The notes beneath the pieces were generated by a model. The model ran no database searches. It had not been told where the DNA came from and saw only the letters and a program-made list of their open reading frames with translations. Shown here one piece after another: positions 30,836 through 42,066 of a stretch of DNA of 64,000 nt; positions within the stretch are counted from its first letter, which is position 1; each line of letters starts with the position of its first letter. Origin of the DNA: Comamonadaceae bacterium (GTDB lineage Bacteria; Pseudomonadota; Gammaproteobacteria; Burkholderiales; Burkholderiaceae_C); the NCBI GenBank assembly GCA_027485235.1, contig JAIXRJ010000036.1:177760-241759 (forward strand), given 5' to 3'. The position numbers and the translations under genes were made by a program.

Positions 30836-31771
30836 ATGTCTGCGCTCTCATTCCAAACCGTCTCGAAAACCTACCCTGCCAAACAGGCGGGCACTGCTGC
30901 CATGCGTGCACTCGATCAGGTCAGCTTCGAGGTCGAGGAGGGCGAATTTTTCGGTTTGCTGGGCCCCAATGGCGCTGGCAAAACCACGCTGATCAGCACC
31001 TTGGCGGGCTTGAGCCGCCCCAGCACAGGTCGTGTTCTGGTGCATGGTCACGACGTGCAAAGCGACTACGCCGCTGCGCGCCGACTGCTGGGCGTGGTGC
31101 CGCAAGAACTGGTGTTTGACCCTTTCTTCACGGTGCGCGAGGCTTTGCGCATCCAGTCGGGCTATTTCGGCGTCAAGAAAAACGAGGCTTGGATCGACGA
31201 GCTGCTGGACAGCCTGGGCCTGGCGGACAAAGCTGGCGCCAACATGCGCCAACTCTCTGGGGGCATGAAGCGGCGCGTGCTGGTGGCGCAAGCCTTGGTG
31301 CACAAACCCCGCGTGATCGTGCTCGATGAACCCACCGCCGGGGTCGATGTCGAGCTGCGCCAGACCTTGTGGGCCTTCATTGCCAAACTCAACAAGCAAG
31401 GGCACACCGTCTTGCTCACCACCCATTACCTCGAAGAAGCCGAAGCCTTGTGCGGACGCATCGCCATGCTCAAACGTGGTCAGTTGCTGGCTTTGGAGCG
31501 CACGTCTGATCTGTTGCGCTCGGCCACCAGCCAGGTGCTGCGCTTCAAGCTCGACGGCGACTTGCCGCTCGCCGTGGCGGCCATGGCCCGCGTCACGGGG
31601 CGCATCGTGCAGTTGCCGGTGCACAACGCGGCCGAGATCGAAAATTATCTGGCCACCTTGCGCACGGCTGGCTTGGTGGTGGAAGACGTGGAGATCCGCC
31701 AGGCCGATCTGGAAGACGTCTTCCTGGAGGTGATGAACCGCAAACAAACCGCCACCGGAGCCTTGGCATGA
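30836..31771 (+). CDS. ABC exporter ATP-binding protein (YadG-like)
   Basis: The 311-residue ATPase has Walker A GPNGAGKTT, signature LSGGMKRRVLVAQALVHKP, Walker B VIVLDEPTAGVDVE and switch LLTTHYLEEAE. The length and C-terminal 'ADLEDVFLEVMNR' tail match the ABC-2 exporter (CcmA/NodI/YadG) group. Its partner permease follows with a four-base overlap. The substrate is unknown; position after mla suggests envelope lipid or polymer export, which is inference. A TAAAAT at 30819 could be the -10 of a short-leader promoter. Confidence 0.92.
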   Translation: MSALSFQTVSKTYPAKQAGTAAMRALDQVSFEVEEGEFFGLLGPNGAGKTTLISTLAGLSRPSTGRVLVHGHDVQSDYAAARRLLGVVPQELVFDPFFTVREALRIQSGYFGVKKNEAWIDELLDSLGLADKAGANMRQLSGGMKRRVLVAQALVHKPRVIVLDEPTAGVDVELRQTLWAFIAKLNKQGHTVLLTTHYLEEAEALCGRIAMLKRGQLLALERTSDLLRSATSQVLRFKLDGDLPLAVAAMARVTGRIVQLPVHNAAEIENYLATLRTAGLVVEDVEIRQADLEDVFLEVMNRKQTATGALA

Positions 31772-32523
31772 CCGGTTGGCAAACCCTGCTCTACAAAGAA
31801 GTGCTGCGTTTTTGGAAAGTCGCTTTCCAGACCGTCGGCGCACCCGTGCTCACCTCGGTGCTGTACATGCTGATCTTTGGCCATGTGCTCGAAGACCATG
31901 TCAAGGTGTATGACAACGTGCCTTACACCTCCTTTTTGCTGCCGGGCCTGATGATGATGGGCGTGTTGCAAAACGCGTTTGCCAACAGCTCGTCGAGCCT
32001 GGTGCAAAGCAAGATCATGGGCAGCTTGGTGTTTTTGCTGCTCACGCCCTTGTCTCACCGCAGTTGGTTTGTGGCCTATGTGGGGTCGTCGATCGTTCGC
32101 GGCTTGGCCGTGGGGCTGGGTGTGTTTGTCATCACGGGCTGGATGGTCAACATCAGCTTCGTGAACCCGCTGTGGATTTTGGCCTTCGCCTGCATGGGCG
32201 CGGCCATGATGGGCGCTTTGGGCGTGATCGCTGGGCTGTGGGCTGAAAAGTTTGACCAGATGGCGGCTTTCCAGAACTTCATCATCATGCCCATGACCTT
32301 CTTGTCGGGCGTGTTTTACTCCATCCACTCCTTGCCGCCGTTTTGGCAAAAACTCAGCCACCTGAACCCGTTTTTCTACATGATCGATGGCTTTCGTTAT
32401 GGCTTTTTTGGCCAAAGCGACGTCTCTCCCTGGCTCAGTCTGGCGGTGGTGGGGACGGCCCTGGCCGCCATCAGTGGCCTGACCCTTCACCTTTTGCGCA
32501 TCGGCTACAAAATCCGAAGCTGA
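31768..32523 (+). CDS. ABC-2 type permease (YadH-like)
   Basis: A 251-residue ABC2_membrane permease with six predicted membrane segments, including PYTSFLLPGLMMMGVLQNAF and the C-terminal QNFIIMPMTFLSGVFYSIHSLPPFWQKLSHLNPFFYMIDGFRYGFFGQSD signature of the YadH/NodJ group. It overlaps the ATPase gene (ATGA). Confidence 0.92.
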   Translation: MTGWQTLLYKEVLRFWKVAFQTVGAPVLTSVLYMLIFGHVLEDHVKVYDNVPYTSFLLPGLMMMGVLQNAFANSSSSLVQSKIMGSLVFLLLTPLSHRSWFVAYVGSSIVRGLAVGLGVFVITGWMVNISFVNPLWILAFACMGAAMMGALGVIAGLWAEKFDQMAAFQNFIIMPMTFLSGVFYSIHSLPPFWQKLSHLNPFFYMIDGFRYGFFGQSDVSPWLSLAVVGTALAAISGLTLHLLRIGYKIRS

Positions 32524-32529
32524 CTTCCC

Positions 32530-32772
32530 ATGAACGCACAGCAACTTCAAGCCATCATCGCCGCCGGCCTCGATTGCACCCACCTGACGGTGGAGGGCGA
32601 TGGCCGCCACTGGAGCGCTGTGGTCGTGTCCGAAGCCTTTGCCGGCATGCGTCCCATTGCGCGCCACCAACGCGTGTACGCCACGCTGGGCCAAAAAATG
32701 CACACCGACGAGGTGCACGCCTTGTCGATGAAAACCTACACGCCCGCCGAATGGGCTGCGCAAGCGACATGA
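32530..32772 (+). CDS. ibaG: BolA-family protein IbaG
   Basis: At 80 residues it is a small BolA-fold protein with the conserved segment RHWSAVVVSEAFAGMRPIARHQRVYATLG and the C-terminal DEVHALSMKTYTP. These proteins pair with monothiol glutaredoxins and handle Fe-S clusters. The ibaG-murA neighbourhood is conserved across many gammaproteobacteria and betaproteobacteria, which supports IbaG over BolA. Confidence 0.92.
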   Translation: MNAQQLQAIIAAGLDCTHLTVEGDGRHWSAVVVSEAFAGMRPIARHQRVYATLGQKMHTDEVHALSMKTYTPAEWAAQAT

Positions 32773-32810
32773 ACCGAAGGCCCTCGGGCCGCAACGCACC
32801 GACCTGACCC

Positions 32811-34076
32811 ATGGACAAACTGATCATTCGCGGTGGCCACCGCCTGCAAGGCACGCTCGATGTGTCGGGTGCCAAAAACGCCGCCCTGCCCGAGCTGTGC
32901 GCCGCTTTGCTGAGCGATGAACCCGTCACGCTGGCCAATGTGCCGCGCCTGCAAGACGTCTCGACCATGCTCAAGCTGATCCGCAACATGGGCGTGACGG
33001 CCGAGCATCACGAAGACGGCCGCGTCATGCTGGACGCCGGGGCTTTGAACAACCCCGAAGCGCCCTACGAGTTGGTGAAAACCATGCGCGCCTCGGTGCT
33101 GGCGCTGGGTCCTTTGCTGGCCCGCTTTGGTCACGCCAAAGTGTCCTTGCCTGGTGGCTGCGCCATCGGCTCGCGCCCAGTCGACCAGCACATCAAGGGC
33201 CTGCAGTCCATGGGGGCCGTCATCACGGTGGACCACGGCTACATGCTGGCCAGCCTGCCCGCGGGTCGCACGCGCCTCAAAGGCGCGCGCATCACCACCG
33301 ACATGGTCACCGTCACCGGCACTGAAAACTTCATGATGGCCGCGACTTTGGCCGAAGGCGAGACGGTGCTCGAAAACGCCGCCCAGGAGCCCGAGATCCC
33401 CGACCTGGCCGAAATGCTCATCCAAATGGGCGCCCAGATTGAAGGCCACGGCACACGCCGCATCCGGATTCAGGGGGTGGAGCGCCTGCACGGTGCTCAG
33501 CACCCCGTGGTGGCCGACCGCATCGAGGCAGGTACTTTCCTGTGTGCGGTCGCTGCAACGGGCGGTGAGGTGCTGCTGCGCCACGGCCGCGCAGACCACC
33601 TGGAAGCGGTCATCGAAAAGTTGCGCGAAGCCGGTGCCACCATCGAAGCCGGTGAGGGCTTCATCCGCATCAAATCCAATGGTCGTTTGAAGGCCCAAAG
33701 CTTTCGCACCACCGAATACCCGGGTTTCCCCACCGACATGCAGGCCCAGTTCATGGCGCTCAACTGTATTTCGCAAGGCGCCAGCAAAGTGACCGAAACG
33801 ATTTTTGAAAACCGCTTCATGCATGTCAACGAGTTGGTGCGCTTGGGTGCGCACATCCAGATCGACGGCAAAGTCGCGGTGGTCGAGGGCGTGTCCAAGT
33901 TGTCGGGCGCGACCGTGATGGCCACCGATTTGCGGGCATCGGCCAGCCTGGTCATTGCTGGGCTTGTGGCGGAAGGCGAAACCACCGTCGAACGCATTTA
34001 CCACTTGGACCGTGGTTATGACCGCATGGAAGCCAAACTGCGCGCGGTGGGCGCTGACATCGAAAGGGTGAAATGA
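32811..34076 (+). CDS. murA: UDP-N-acetylglucosamine 1-carboxyvinyltransferase
   Basis: MurA (421 residues) transfers enolpyruvate from PEP to UDP-GlcNAc, the first committed step of peptidoglycan synthesis. Lys22-Asn23 of SGAKNAALP and the catalytic cysteine C117 in [15 protein letters not shown] are present; this cysteine is the fosfomycin target. The later [18 protein letters not shown] and [17 protein letters not shown] are typical. Its stop overlaps the hisG ATG by four bases. Confidence 0.97.
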   Translation: MDKLIIRGGHRLQGTLDVSGAKNAALPELCAALLSDEPVTLANVPRLQDVSTMLKLIRNMGVTAEHHEDGRVMLDAGALNNPEAPYELVKTMRASVLALGPLLARFGHAKVSLPGGCAIGSRPVDQHIKGLQSMGAVITVDHGYMLASLPAGRTRLKGARITTDMVTVTGTENFMMAATLAEGETVLENAAQEPEIPDLAEMLIQMGAQIEGHGTRRIRIQGVERLHGAQHPVVADRIEAGTFLCAVAATGGEVLLRHGRADHLEAVIEKLREAGATIEAGEGFIRIKSNGRLKAQSFRTTEYPGFPTDMQAQFMALNCISQGASKVTETIFENRFMHVNELVRLGAHIQIDGKVAVVEGVSKLSGATVMATDLRASASLVIAGLVAEGETTVERIYHLDRGYDRMEAKLRAVGADIERVK

Positions 34077-34714
34077 TCACGCTGGCCCTGTCCAAAGGAC
34101 GCATCTTTGACGAAACTTTACCGCTGCTCCAGGCCGCGGGCATCGAGGTGCTCGAAGACCCCGAAAAATCACGCAAGCTGATCTTGCCCACCAACCAAGC
34201 CCAGGTGCGCGTGGTGCTGGTGCGGGCCAGCGACGTGCCCACCTATGTGGAATATGGCGGCGCCGATTTGGGCGTGACGGGTCTGGACACCCTGATCGAA
34301 CACGGTGGCCAGGGCCTGTACCAACCGCTGGACCTGAACATTGCCAAATGCCGCATGAGCGTGGCCGTGCGCGCCGATGATGACTATGCCGCGCTGGTGC
34401 GCACAGGTGCACGCCTGAAAGTGGCGACCAAATACACGTCCATCGCCCGCGATTTCTTTGCCACCAAAGGCGTGCACGTCGATCTCATCAAGCTCTACGG
34501 CAGCATGGAACTGGCCCCGCTCACTGGCCTGGCCGATGCCATCGTCGACCTGGTGTCCACCGGCAACACGCTCAAGGCCAACCACTTGGTCGAAGTCGAA
34601 CGCATCATGGACATCAGCGCGCGTTTGGTGGTCAACCAGGCCGCGCTCAAACTCAAACAAGCACCGATCCGCGCCATCATCGACGCCTTTGCGGGCGCGG
34701 TAAAGAAAGACTGA
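34073..34714 (+). CDS. hisG: ATP phosphoribosyltransferase, short form
   Basis: A 213-residue short-type HisG that starts histidine synthesis by joining ATP and [22 protein letters not shown], the [19 protein letters not shown] substrate loop and the PRPP-binding [19 protein letters not shown] are visible. The short form lacks the regulatory ACT-like domain and normally needs HisZ, which is not in this window. It is translationally coupled to murA. Confidence 0.97.
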   Translation: MITLALSKGRIFDETLPLLQAAGIEVLEDPEKSRKLILPTNQAQVRVVLVRASDVPTYVEYGGADLGVTGLDTLIEHGGQGLYQPLDLNIAKCRMSVAVRADDDYAALVRTGARLKVATKYTSIARDFFATKGVHVDLIKLYGSMELAPLTGLADAIVDLVSTGNTLKANHLVEVERIMDISARLVVNQAALKLKQAPIRAIIDAFAGAVKKD

Positions 34715-34719
34715 ACAAC

Positions 34720-36063
34720 ATGGGCCTCCAAGCCAAACCCTTGCAGCTGAACACGGCGGATGCCGGTTTTGAAGCGGCCTTCGCGGGCCGCCTGCATTGG
34801 TCTGCCGACACCGACGCCGCCATCGAGCAGCGCGTGGCCGACATCCTGGCCGATGTGCAGCGTCGTGGCGACTCGGCGGTGTTGGAGTACACCCAGCGTT
34901 TTGACGGTCTGCCAGCGGCCGACGTGAAGGCGCTGGAGATCACCCAGGCCGAACTCAAAGCGGCTCTCGACGGCCTGCCTGCAGCGCAGCGCGAAGCCTT
35001 GCAAGCCGCCGCCGCCCGCGTGCGCCAGTACCACGAGGCGCAAAAAAAAGCCTCTGGCGAGAGCTGGTCTTACCGCGACGAAGACGGCACGCTGCTGGGC
35101 CAGAAAGTCACGCCGCTCGACCGTGTGGGCATTTACGTGCCCGGTGGCAAAGCCGCTTACCCCTCGTCGGTGTTGATGAACGCGATTCCGGCCCATGTGG
35201 CGGGCGTGCAAGAGATCATCATGGTCGTGCCCACGCCCCAGGGTGTGCGCAACCCGCTGGTGCTGGCCGCTGCCTGTGTGGCGGGCGTGAGCCGCGCCTT
35301 CACGGTGGGCGGCGCGCAAGCCGTGGCGGCGCTGGCTTATGGCACCGCCACCATCCCCAAAGTGGACAAGATCACTGGACCCGGCAACGCCTATGTGGCC
35401 AGTGCCAAAAAGCGCGTGTTTGGCACCGTGGGCATCGACATGATCGCGGGCCCCAGCGAAATCCTGGTGCTGGCCGATGGCAGTACGCCCGCCGATTGGG
35501 TGGCGATGGACCTTTTTTCACAGGCTGAGCACGACGAACTGGCACAAAGCATTTTGCTCTGCCCCGATGTGGCTTACATCGCCCAAGTCCAAGCCGCCAT
35601 CGACCGCTTGCTGCCCGAGATGCCGCGCCGTGAAATCATCGCCAAGTCGCTCAACGACCGGGGTGCTTTGATCTTGACGCGCAGCATGGAAGAAGCCTGC
35701 GCCATCAGCAACCGCATCGCGCCCGAGCACCTGGAGGTGTCGAGCCGCGACCCGCACCGCTGGGAGCCACTGCTGCGCCACGCGGGGGCCATCTTCTTGG
35801 GCGCGTTCACCAGCGAGTCGCTGGGTGACTATTGCGCAGGTCCCAACCACGTGTTGCCCACCAGCGGCACGGCACGCTTTTCGTCGCCGCTGGGCGTGTA
35901 CGACTTCCAAAAACGCAGCAGCCTGATTGAAGTGAGCGAAACCGGTTCCCAGCCACTGGGCCGCATTGCCGCCGAGCTGGCTTATGGCGAAGGCCTGCAA
36001 GCCCACGCCCGCGCTGCCGAACTCCGTTTGAACCCTGTGCCCCCGATGCGAGACCCGAAATGA
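34720..36063 (+). CDS. hisD: histidinol dehydrogenase
   Basis: The 447-residue enzyme oxidises L-histidinol to L-histidine with two NAD+ and a zinc ion. [60 protein letters not shown] (zinc ligands) and [29 protein letters not shown] match the family. It begins five bases after hisG and overlaps hisC by four bases. Confidence 0.97.
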   Translation: MGLQAKPLQLNTADAGFEAAFAGRLHWSADTDAAIEQRVADILADVQRRGDSAVLEYTQRFDGLPAADVKALEITQAELKAALDGLPAAQREALQAAAARVRQYHEAQKKASGESWSYRDEDGTLLGQKVTPLDRVGIYVPGGKAAYPSSVLMNAIPAHVAGVQEIIMVVPTPQGVRNPLVLAAACVAGVSRAFTVGGAQAVAALAYGTATIPKVDKITGPGNAYVASAKKRVFGTVGIDMIAGPSEILVLADGSTPADWVAMDLFSQAEHDELAQSILLCPDVAYIAQVQAAIDRLLPEMPRREIIAKSLNDRGALILTRSMEEACAISNRIAPEHLEVSSRDPHRWEPLLRHAGAIFLGAFTSESLGDYCAGPNHVLPTSGTARFSSPLGVYDFQKRSSLIEVSETGSQPLGRIAAELAYGEGLQAHARAAELRLNPVPPMRDPK

Positions 36064-37145
36064 GCCAAGTCAGCCCCCAACTCATGCAACGCATCCGCCA
36101 AGACGTGCAGTCCATGCACGCCTACGCCATCCAGGACTCGGCGGGCATGGTCAAGCTCGACGCGATGGAAAATCCGCACAGATTGCCCGCGGATTTGCAA
36201 AAGGCATTGGGTGAGCGTTTGGGCGCGCTGGCCCTCAACCGCTACCCTGGCGAGCGTGTGAACGAATTGCGCCATGCGCTGGCCAGCTATGCGGGCATGC
36301 CCGAAGGCTTCGACATCATGCTGGGCAACGGCTCGGACGAGTTGATTTCTTTGCTGGCCATGGCTTGCGACGTGCCCGGCGCTTCCATCCTCTCGCCTTT
36401 GCCCGGCTTTGTGATGTACGCCATGAGCGCCCAGTTGCAAGGCTTGGGCTTTCATGGCGTGCCGCTCTCGGCCGACTTTGAGCTGGACGAAGCCGCCATG
36501 CTGGCCGCGATTGCTGAGTACAAGCCGTCCATCGTCTACCTGGCTTATCCCAACAACCCCACCGGCAACCTGTGGAACGACGACACGATCGAAAAGATCG
36601 TGCTGGCCCAAGGGGCACAAGGGGGCCTGGTGGTCATGGACGAGGCCTACCAGCCTTTCGCAAGCCGCAGCTACATCGATCGCATCACCCGCCACTCGCA
36701 CGTTCTGCTCATGCGCACGCTGTCCAAGTTTGGCTTGGCCGGTGTGCGGCTGGGCTACATGATTGGCCCCAAGGCTTTGGTGGCTGAAGTCGACAAAGTG
36801 CGCCCGCCCTACAACATCAGCGTGCTCAATGCCGAGTGCGCCCTGTTTGCGCTGGAGCATGCCGAGGTGTTTGCTGCGCAGGCCCAAGACCTGCGCCAAG
36901 AGCGCACCAGTTTGATGCAAGCACTGACGGCTTTGCCCGGCGTGCAGCCTTTCCCCAGCGAAGCCAACATGATTCTGGCCCGCGTGCCCGATGCCGCCAA
37001 AACTTTTGACGGCCTGAAGGCCCACGGTGTGCTGATCAAGAACATTTCTAAAATGCACCCACTGCTGGGCAACTGCCTGCGCCTGACGGTGGGCACCGCC
37101 GCAGAAAACGACCATCTCCTTGCTGCTCTGAAAGCCTCCTTATGA
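36060..37145 (+). CDS. hisC: histidinol-phosphate aminotransferase
   Basis: At 361 residues it is a fold-type I PLP enzyme. Motifs: [39 protein letters not shown], and the PLP lysine in [16 protein letters not shown]. It transaminates imidazole acetol phosphate with glutamate. It overlaps both hisD and hisB by four bases. Confidence 0.97.
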   Translation: MSQVSPQLMQRIRQDVQSMHAYAIQDSAGMVKLDAMENPHRLPADLQKALGERLGALALNRYPGERVNELRHALASYAGMPEGFDIMLGNGSDELISLLAMACDVPGASILSPLPGFVMYAMSAQLQGLGFHGVPLSADFELDEAAMLAAIAEYKPSIVYLAYPNNPTGNLWNDDTIEKIVLAQGAQGGLVVMDEAYQPFASRSYIDRITRHSHVLLMRTLSKFGLAGVRLGYMIGPKALVAEVDKVRPPYNISVLNAECALFALEHAEVFAAQAQDLRQERTSLMQALTALPGVQPFPSEANMILARVPDAAKTFDGLKAHGVLIKNISKMHPLLGNCLRLTVGTAAENDHLLAALKASL

Positions 37146-37732
37146 ACCGCACCGCTGCAGTCACCCGCAAGACGGCCGAGACGAACATCCGCGTCGCCAT
37201 CAACTTGGACGGTACTGGCCAGGCCGAACTGGCCTCGGGCATCGGTTTTCTGGACCACATGCTGGACCAGATCGCGCGCCATGGCTTGATCGACTTGGAC
37301 ATCGCTTGTGAAGGCGATCTGCACATCGACGGCCACCACACGGTCGAAGACATCGGCATCACCTTGGGCCAGGCCTTTGCGCAGGCCATTGGCGACAAAA
37401 AAGGCATCCGCCGTTATGGCCACGCCTATGTGCCGCTGGATGAAGCTTTGAGCCGCGTGGTGGTGGACTTTTCCGGCCGCCCCGGTCTGCACATGGACGT
37501 GAACTTCACTTCTGGCTCTTTGGGTTCGCTCGACACCCAGTTGATTTATGAATTCTTCCAGGGCTTTGTGAACCACGCGCTGTGCACGCTGCACATCGAC
37601 AACCTCAAGGGTGTGAACGCGCACCACCAGTGCGAAACCATCTTCAAGGCCTTTGCCCGCGCCGTGCGTGCGGCACTTGAACTCGATCCTCGCTCAGCAG
37701 GTGTGATCCCCTCGACCAAAGGCAGCCTCTGA
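37142..37732 (+). CDS. hisB: imidazoleglycerol-phosphate dehydratase
   Basis: The 196-residue protein is the monofunctional dehydratase, without the N-terminal histidinol-phosphatase domain found in enterobacteria; the phosphatase must be encoded elsewhere. Manganese-binding motifs [34 protein letters not shown]-type '[11 protein letters not shown]' and [18 protein letters not shown] are intact. Confidence 0.97.
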   Translation: MNRTAAVTRKTAETNIRVAINLDGTGQAELASGIGFLDHMLDQIARHGLIDLDIACEGDLHIDGHHTVEDIGITLGQAFAQAIGDKKGIRRYGHAYVPLDEALSRVVVDFSGRPGLHMDVNFTSGSLGSLDTQLIYEFFQGFVNHALCTLHIDNLKGVNAHHQCETIFKAFARAVRAALELDPRSAGVIPSTKGSL

Positions 37733-37733
37733 C

Positions 37734-38390
37734 ATGAGTGTCAATCGCGTTGCAGTGGTGGACTACGGCATGGGCAACCTGCGCTCGGTGGCGCAGGCGG
37801 TGATGCATGCGGCCGCCAGCGTGGACCATGCCGAAGTGATGGTCACCTCAGACCCGCAAGTCGTGCGCGACGCGCACCGTGTGGTCTTGCCCGGGCAGGG
37901 CGCCATGCCCGACTGCATGCGCGAGCTGCACGATTCGGGCCTGCGGGATGCCGTGCTCGACGCCGCCGCCAGCAAACCCCTGTTTGGCGTGTGCGTGGGC
38001 ATGCAGATGCTGCTGGACCACAGCGACGAAGGCGACACGCCTGGCTTGGGCCTGATCCCCGGCCGTGTCGTCAAGTTTGAGCTGGCAGGGCAAATTCAGC
38101 CGGACGGCACCCGCTACAAAGTGCCGCAGATGGGTTGGAATCAGGTTTGGCAAGTCGCGCCTGCCCACCCACTGTGGCAAGGCATTGACGACGGCAGCTG
38201 GTATTATTTTGTGCACAGCTTCTACACCCAGGTCGCCTACCCGGCGCACGCTGCGGCGGAAACCGATTACGGTGGCCGCTTTGCCTGCGCCATTGCCCGT
38301 GACAATTTTTTTGCCACCCAGTTTCACCCCGAAAAAAGCGCGGCTCAGGGCCTGGCCTTGTTCCGCAATTTCCTCCACTGGCAGCCTTGA
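37734..38390 (+). CDS. hisH: imidazole glycerol phosphate synthase, glutaminase subunit
   Basis: A 218-residue class I glutaminase that supplies ammonia to HisF. The nucleophile cysteine is in [13 protein letters not shown], the oxyanion strand is [13 protein letters not shown], and His/Glu of the triad are in [14 protein letters not shown]. It starts one base after the hisB stop. Confidence 0.96.
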   Translation: MSVNRVAVVDYGMGNLRSVAQAVMHAAASVDHAEVMVTSDPQVVRDAHRVVLPGQGAMPDCMRELHDSGLRDAVLDAAASKPLFGVCVGMQMLLDHSDEGDTPGLGLIPGRVVKFELAGQIQPDGTRYKVPQMGWNQVWQVAPAHPLWQGIDDGSWYYFVHSFYTQVAYPAHAAAETDYGGRFACAIARDNFFATQFHPEKSAAQGLALFRNFLHWQP

Positions 38391-38437
38391 GAAGTTTTCA
38401 GGGCCGTTTTGCTTCCTTCACCTGTTTTTAATTCGCC

Positions 38438-39178
38438 ATGATTCTGATCCCCGCCATTGACCTCAAAGACGGCCACTGCGTTCGCCTCAAACAGGGCGAT
38501 ATGGACCAAGCCACGACCTTTGGGGAAGACCCCGCCGCCATGGCCCGCACCTGGCTCGAAAAAGGCGCACGCCGCTTGCACCTGGTGGATCTGAACGGCG
38601 CGTTCGCGGGCAAGCCGCAAAACTTTGGGGCCATCAAGTCCATCCTCAAGGCGGTGGGCGACGAAATCCCGGTGCAGCTGGGCGGTGGCATCCGCGATCT
38701 GGACACCATTGAAAAATACATCGACAGCGGCCTGCGCTACGTCATCATCGGCACCGCCGCCGTCAAAAACCCCGGCTTCTTGAAAGACGCCTGCACCGCC
38801 TTTGGCGGCCACATCATCGTCGGGCTGGACGCCAAAGATGGCAAAGTCGCCACCGATGGCTGGAGCAAGCTCACCGGCCACGAAGTGGTGGACCTGGCCA
38901 AGAAGTTCGAGGACTGGGGCGTCGAGTCCATCATTTACACCGACATCGGCCGCGACGGCATGCTGAGCGGCATCAACATCGACGCCACCGTCAAACTGGC
39001 CCAAGCCCTCACCATCCCCGTGATCGCCTCGGGCGGCCTGTCCAACATGGCCGACATCGAGCAGCTGTGCGCGGTGGAAGACGAAGGTGTCGAAGGCGTG
39101 ATCTGCGGCCGCGCCGTGTATTCGGGCGACCTCGACTTCGCGCTGGCGCAGCAACGCGCCGACGAACTCAACGGCTGA
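38438..39178 (+). CDS. hisA: phosphoribosylformimino-5-aminoimidazole carboxamide ribotide isomerase
   Basis: HisA (246 residues) is a (beta/alpha)8 barrel performing an Amadori rearrangement (ProFAR to PRFAR). The first-strand Asp is in [17 protein letters not shown] and the second in [15 protein letters not shown]. The QLGGGIRDL and [12 protein letters not shown] phosphate sites are present. A 47-base gap separates it from hisH. Confidence 0.97.
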   Translation: MILIPAIDLKDGHCVRLKQGDMDQATTFGEDPAAMARTWLEKGARRLHLVDLNGAFAGKPQNFGAIKSILKAVGDEIPVQLGGGIRDLDTIEKYIDSGLRYVIIGTAAVKNPGFLKDACTAFGGHIIVGLDAKDGKVATDGWSKLTGHEVVDLAKKFEDWGVESIIYTDIGRDGMLSGINIDATVKLAQALTIPVIASGGLSNMADIEQLCAVEDEGVEGVICGRAVYSGDLDFALAQQRADELNG

Positions 39179-39199
39179 TCTATTCCCTCGCCATTGCCC

Positions 39200-40057
39200 A
39201 TGAGCGCTCAGGCCACTTGTCGCGACACCGCGTTCGCGGGCCTGCCCGCTTGCGAGTTGGCGCTGCCGCAAGGCGATCGCCTGTTGGTGGCGCTGCATGG
39301 TGCGCATGTGCTGTCTTGGGTGTCGGGCGGCCAAGAGCGGCTGTACCTCAGCCCCCAAAGCGTAATGGACGGCCAAGCCGCCATTCGAGGCGGCATCCCC
39401 GTGTGCTTTCCGCAGTTCAACCAGCGCGGCCCCCTGGCCCATCGACTGCCCAAACACGGTTTTGTCCGCAATCTGGCTTGGCAGCCCGGTGAGCCTGAAC
39501 TCGCTGCTGACCATGCGCGGCTCACGCTGCGCCTGCACGACACCGCGCAAACCCGCACCTGGTGGCCGCGAGCCTTTGAACTGGAACTGCACATCGAGCT
39601 GAACCCCGCTGCCTTGAAAATCACTTTGGCTGTGCACAACACCGACCTTGGGCCGCTTGTTTTTTCCGGGGCTTTGCACACTTATGTGGCCGTGCCCGAT
39701 GTCACGCAGGCCACGCTGCAGGGTCTGGGCGGTCAGCCCGAGTGGGACTCGCTCACCGACACCCACGCCCCAGCCGCTGACACGCTGCGCTTTGCCGCCG
39801 AGTTTGACCGCGTCTACGACGCTGCCACGCAAGCCCTGACGCTGGGCCAGACCCTGCACATTACCCAAAGCCCCAGCTGGGCCAACACGGTGGTTTGGAA
39901 TCCAGCGCAAGACCTTTGCAAGCGCCTGGCCGACATGCCCGATGACGGCTGGCGCCAGATGCTGTGCGTCGAAGCCGCCCAGGTCCATGCGCCCATCACC
40001 TTGCCCGCGGGCGGGCGCTGGGCAGGCTGGCAGCGCTTGCAAGTGCTGAACCCCTGA
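39200..40057 (+). CDS. D-hexose-6-phosphate mutarotase (YeaD-like)
   Basis: The 285-residue aldose-1-epimerase-fold protein carries [52 protein letters not shown] (active-site His), [14 protein letters not shown] and the C-terminal [11 protein letters not shown]. It interconverts anomers of hexose 6-phosphates. ATG 39200 is chosen over an in-frame TTG six bases earlier. It sits between hisA and hisF, on the same strand with gaps of about 20 bases, and has no known role in histidine synthesis. Confidence 0.92.
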   Translation: MSAQATCRDTAFAGLPACELALPQGDRLLVALHGAHVLSWVSGGQERLYLSPQSVMDGQAAIRGGIPVCFPQFNQRGPLAHRLPKHGFVRNLAWQPGEPELAADHARLTLRLHDTAQTRTWWPRAFELELHIELNPAALKITLAVHNTDLGPLVFSGALHTYVAVPDVTQATLQGLGGQPEWDSLTDTHAPAADTLRFAAEFDRVYDAATQALTLGQTLHITQSPSWANTVVWNPAQDLCKRLADMPDDGWRQMLCVEAAQVHAPITLPAGGRWAGWQRLQVLNP

Positions 40058-40080
40058 CAACACACCGAAGAGAAGTCCCC

Positions 40081-40881
40081 ATGCTCGCCAAACGCATCAT
40101 TCCCTGCCTTGACGTGACCGGTGGCCGTGTGGTCAAGGGTGTCAACTTTGTCGAATTGCGCGACGCCGGAGACCCGGTGGAAATCGCCGCCCGCTACAAC
40201 GAGCAGGGCGCGGACGAACTCACGTTCCTGGACATCACCGCCACCAGCGATGGTCGCGACGTGATCCTGCACATCATCGAAGCCGTGGCCAGCCAGGTGT
40301 TCATTCCGCTCACCGTCGGTGGTGGCGTGCGCACGGTGGAAGACGTGCGCCGATTGCTCAACGCCGGTGCTGACAAAACCAGCTTCAACTCGGCAGCCAT
40401 TGCCAATCCGCAGGTCATCCGTGACGCCTCGGCCAAATACGGCGCGCAGTGCATCGTGGTCGCCATCGACGCCAAACGCCGCACAGCCGAAGACGAACAA
40501 CGCATGGGCACCCACGGTCTGCCCATGGGCCCCGGCTGGGACGTGTACAGCCACGGCGGCCGCCAAAACGTAGGGCTAGACGCGGTGGCCTGGGCCCAGC
40601 AGATGGCCGACTACGGCGCAGGCGAAATCCTGCTTACCAGCATGGACCGCGATGGCACCAAAAGCGGCTTTGACCTGCCACTGACCCGCGCCGTGAGCGA
40701 CGCCGTGAGCGTGCCCGTGATCGCGTCCGGCGGCGTGGGCAATCTCGATCACCTGGCCGACGGCGTGAGCATCGGCGGGGCTGACGCGGTCCTGGCGGCC
40801 AGCATCTTCCATTACGGTGAATACACCGTGCAACAGGCCAAAGCGCGAATGCGCGAACGTGGCATTCAGGTTAGGCTGTGA
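40081..40881 (+). CDS. hisF: imidazole glycerol phosphate synthase, cyclase subunit
   Basis: A 266-residue barrel that uses HisH-derived ammonia to form imidazole glycerol phosphate and [28 protein letters not shown] with the catalytic Asp, [41 protein letters not shown] and [16 protein letters not shown] are typical. The frame stays open upstream into the mutarotase gene, but ATG 40081 is the family start. Confidence 0.97.
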   Translation: MLAKRIIPCLDVTGGRVVKGVNFVELRDAGDPVEIAARYNEQGADELTFLDITATSDGRDVILHIIEAVASQVFIPLTVGGGVRTVEDVRRLLNAGADKTSFNSAAIANPQVIRDASAKYGAQCIVVAIDAKRRTAEDEQRMGTHGLPMGPGWDVYSHGGRQNVGLDAVAWAQQMADYGAGEILLTSMDRDGTKSGFDLPLTRAVSDAVSVPVIASGGVGNLDHLADGVSIGGADAVLAASIFHYGEYTVQQAKARMRERGIQVRL

Positions 40882-40883
40882 AC

Positions 40884-41273
40884 ATGAACTGGCTCGATCA
40901 AATCAAATGGGACGACAAAGGCCTGGTGCCGGTCATCGCCCAAGAAAAAGACACAGGCGACGTGATGATGTTCGCTTGGATGAACCGCGAGGCGCTGCAC
41001 AAGACGGCCGAGCTCAAGCGGGCGGTGTATTTCAGCCGTTCGCGCAACAAGCTGTGGTTCAAAGGCGAGGAGTCGGGCCATGTGCAGACGGTGCACGACA
41101 TCCGCATCGATTGCGACAACGATGTGGTGCTGCTCAAAATCACCCAGCTGGGGCACGAGCCGGGCATTGCCTGCCACACGGGCCGCCACAGTTGCTTTTT
41201 TCAGAGCTTGCAGCCGGACGGCTGGCAGGCTGTGGATCCGGTCCTGAAGGACCCTGAAACCATTTACAAGTGA
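40884..41273 (+). CDS. hisI: phosphoribosyl-AMP cyclohydrolase
   Basis: The 129-residue zinc/magnesium enzyme opens the adenine ring of [36 protein letters not shown] and the ligands of [11 protein letters not shown] and [13 protein letters not shown] are present. A GTG six bases earlier, overlapping the hisF stop (GTGA), is an equally possible start adding two residues. HisI and HisE are separate genes here. Confidence 0.95.
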   Translation: MNWLDQIKWDDKGLVPVIAQEKDTGDVMMFAWMNREALHKTAELKRAVYFSRSRNKLWFKGEESGHVQTVHDIRIDCDNDVVLLKITQLGHEPGIACHTGRHSCFFQSLQPDGWQAVDPVLKDPETIYK

Positions 41274-41286
41274 GCGCCCCAATCCT

Positions 41287-41655
41287 ATGAGCAACCAAGA
41301 CATCCTGGACCGCCTCGCGGCAGTGGTCGAAAGCCGCAAACCCGCCAACGGCGGCGACCCCGAAAAAAGCTATGTGGCCCGCTTGCTGCACAAAGGCCCA
41401 GACGCCTTTTTGAAGAAAATCGGCGAAGAAGCCACCGAAACCGTGATGGCCGCCAAAGACGTGGACCATGGCGGGGACAAAACCAAGCTGGTGGGCGAGG
41501 TGGCCGATTTGTGGTTTCACAGCATGATCGCGCTGGCGCACTACGGCCTCACGCCCGCCGACGTGGTCAACGAGCTGGCCCGCCGCGAAGGCCTGAGCGG
41601 CCTGGAAGAAAAAGCCCTGCGCAAGGTGCAAGACCGTGAGCGCCTGGGCGAATAA
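41287..41655 (+). CDS. hisE: phosphoribosyl-ATP pyrophosphatase
   Basis: A 122-residue MazG-like all-alpha enzyme hydrolysing PR-ATP to [40 protein letters not shown] and the later [17 protein letters not shown] carry the metal-binding acidic residues. It is the last his gene. Confidence 0.96.
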   Translation: MSNQDILDRLAAVVESRKPANGGDPEKSYVARLLHKGPDAFLKKIGEEATETVMAAKDVDHGGDKTKLVGEVADLWFHSMIALAHYGLTPADVVNELARREGLSGLEEKALRKVQDRERLGE

Positions 41656-41679
41656 CGCCCAAGCCTGTGTGAATTAAGC

Positions 41680-42054
41680 ATGAACGACCAATCCATCGAC
41701 GACAGCACCCACACCATCAGTTGGGTGAGCTACATCCTGCACCTGATCGTAGCGGTGAGCGCCGTGATTCCCGGGGCGCAAATGGGTCCGGCTTTGCTGG
41801 TGGTGGCGCTGATCATCGATTTGGTCAAAAAGGGCGATGCCCCGGGCTGGGAGGCCACGCATTTCAGCTACCGCATCCGGACCGTGATTTGGGCCGCCTT
41901 GCTTTATCTGGCGACTGCCCCGCTTTGGTTTTTCTTTGTTTTCCCGGGCTGGCTGGCCTGGGCCGCCGTTTCCATCTGGTTTTTGTACCGCATCGTGCTG
42001 GGCATGGTGCGCCTGAACGGGCAGCGACCCGTGATGGATGGGTCTATTTTTTAA
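41680..42054 (+). CDS. DUF4870-like small membrane protein
   Basis: The 124-residue protein has three to four hydrophobic segments (SYILHLIVAVSAVIP; ALLVVALIIDLV; IWAALLYLATAPLWFFFVFP; WAAVSIWFLYRIVLG). The topology and the SWVSYILHLI start resemble DUF4870-type proteins. Function unknown. It follows hisE by 24 bases and precedes the HIT gene by 12, so it is probably transcribed with the his operon. Confidence 0.8.
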   Translation: MNDQSIDDSTHTISWVSYILHLIVAVSAVIPGAQMGPALLVVALIIDLVKKGDAPGWEATHFSYRIRTVIWAALLYLATAPLWFFFVFPGWLAWAAVSIWFLYRIVLGMVRLNGQRPVMDGSIF

Positions 42055-42066
42055 ACTGAGCGCAAC

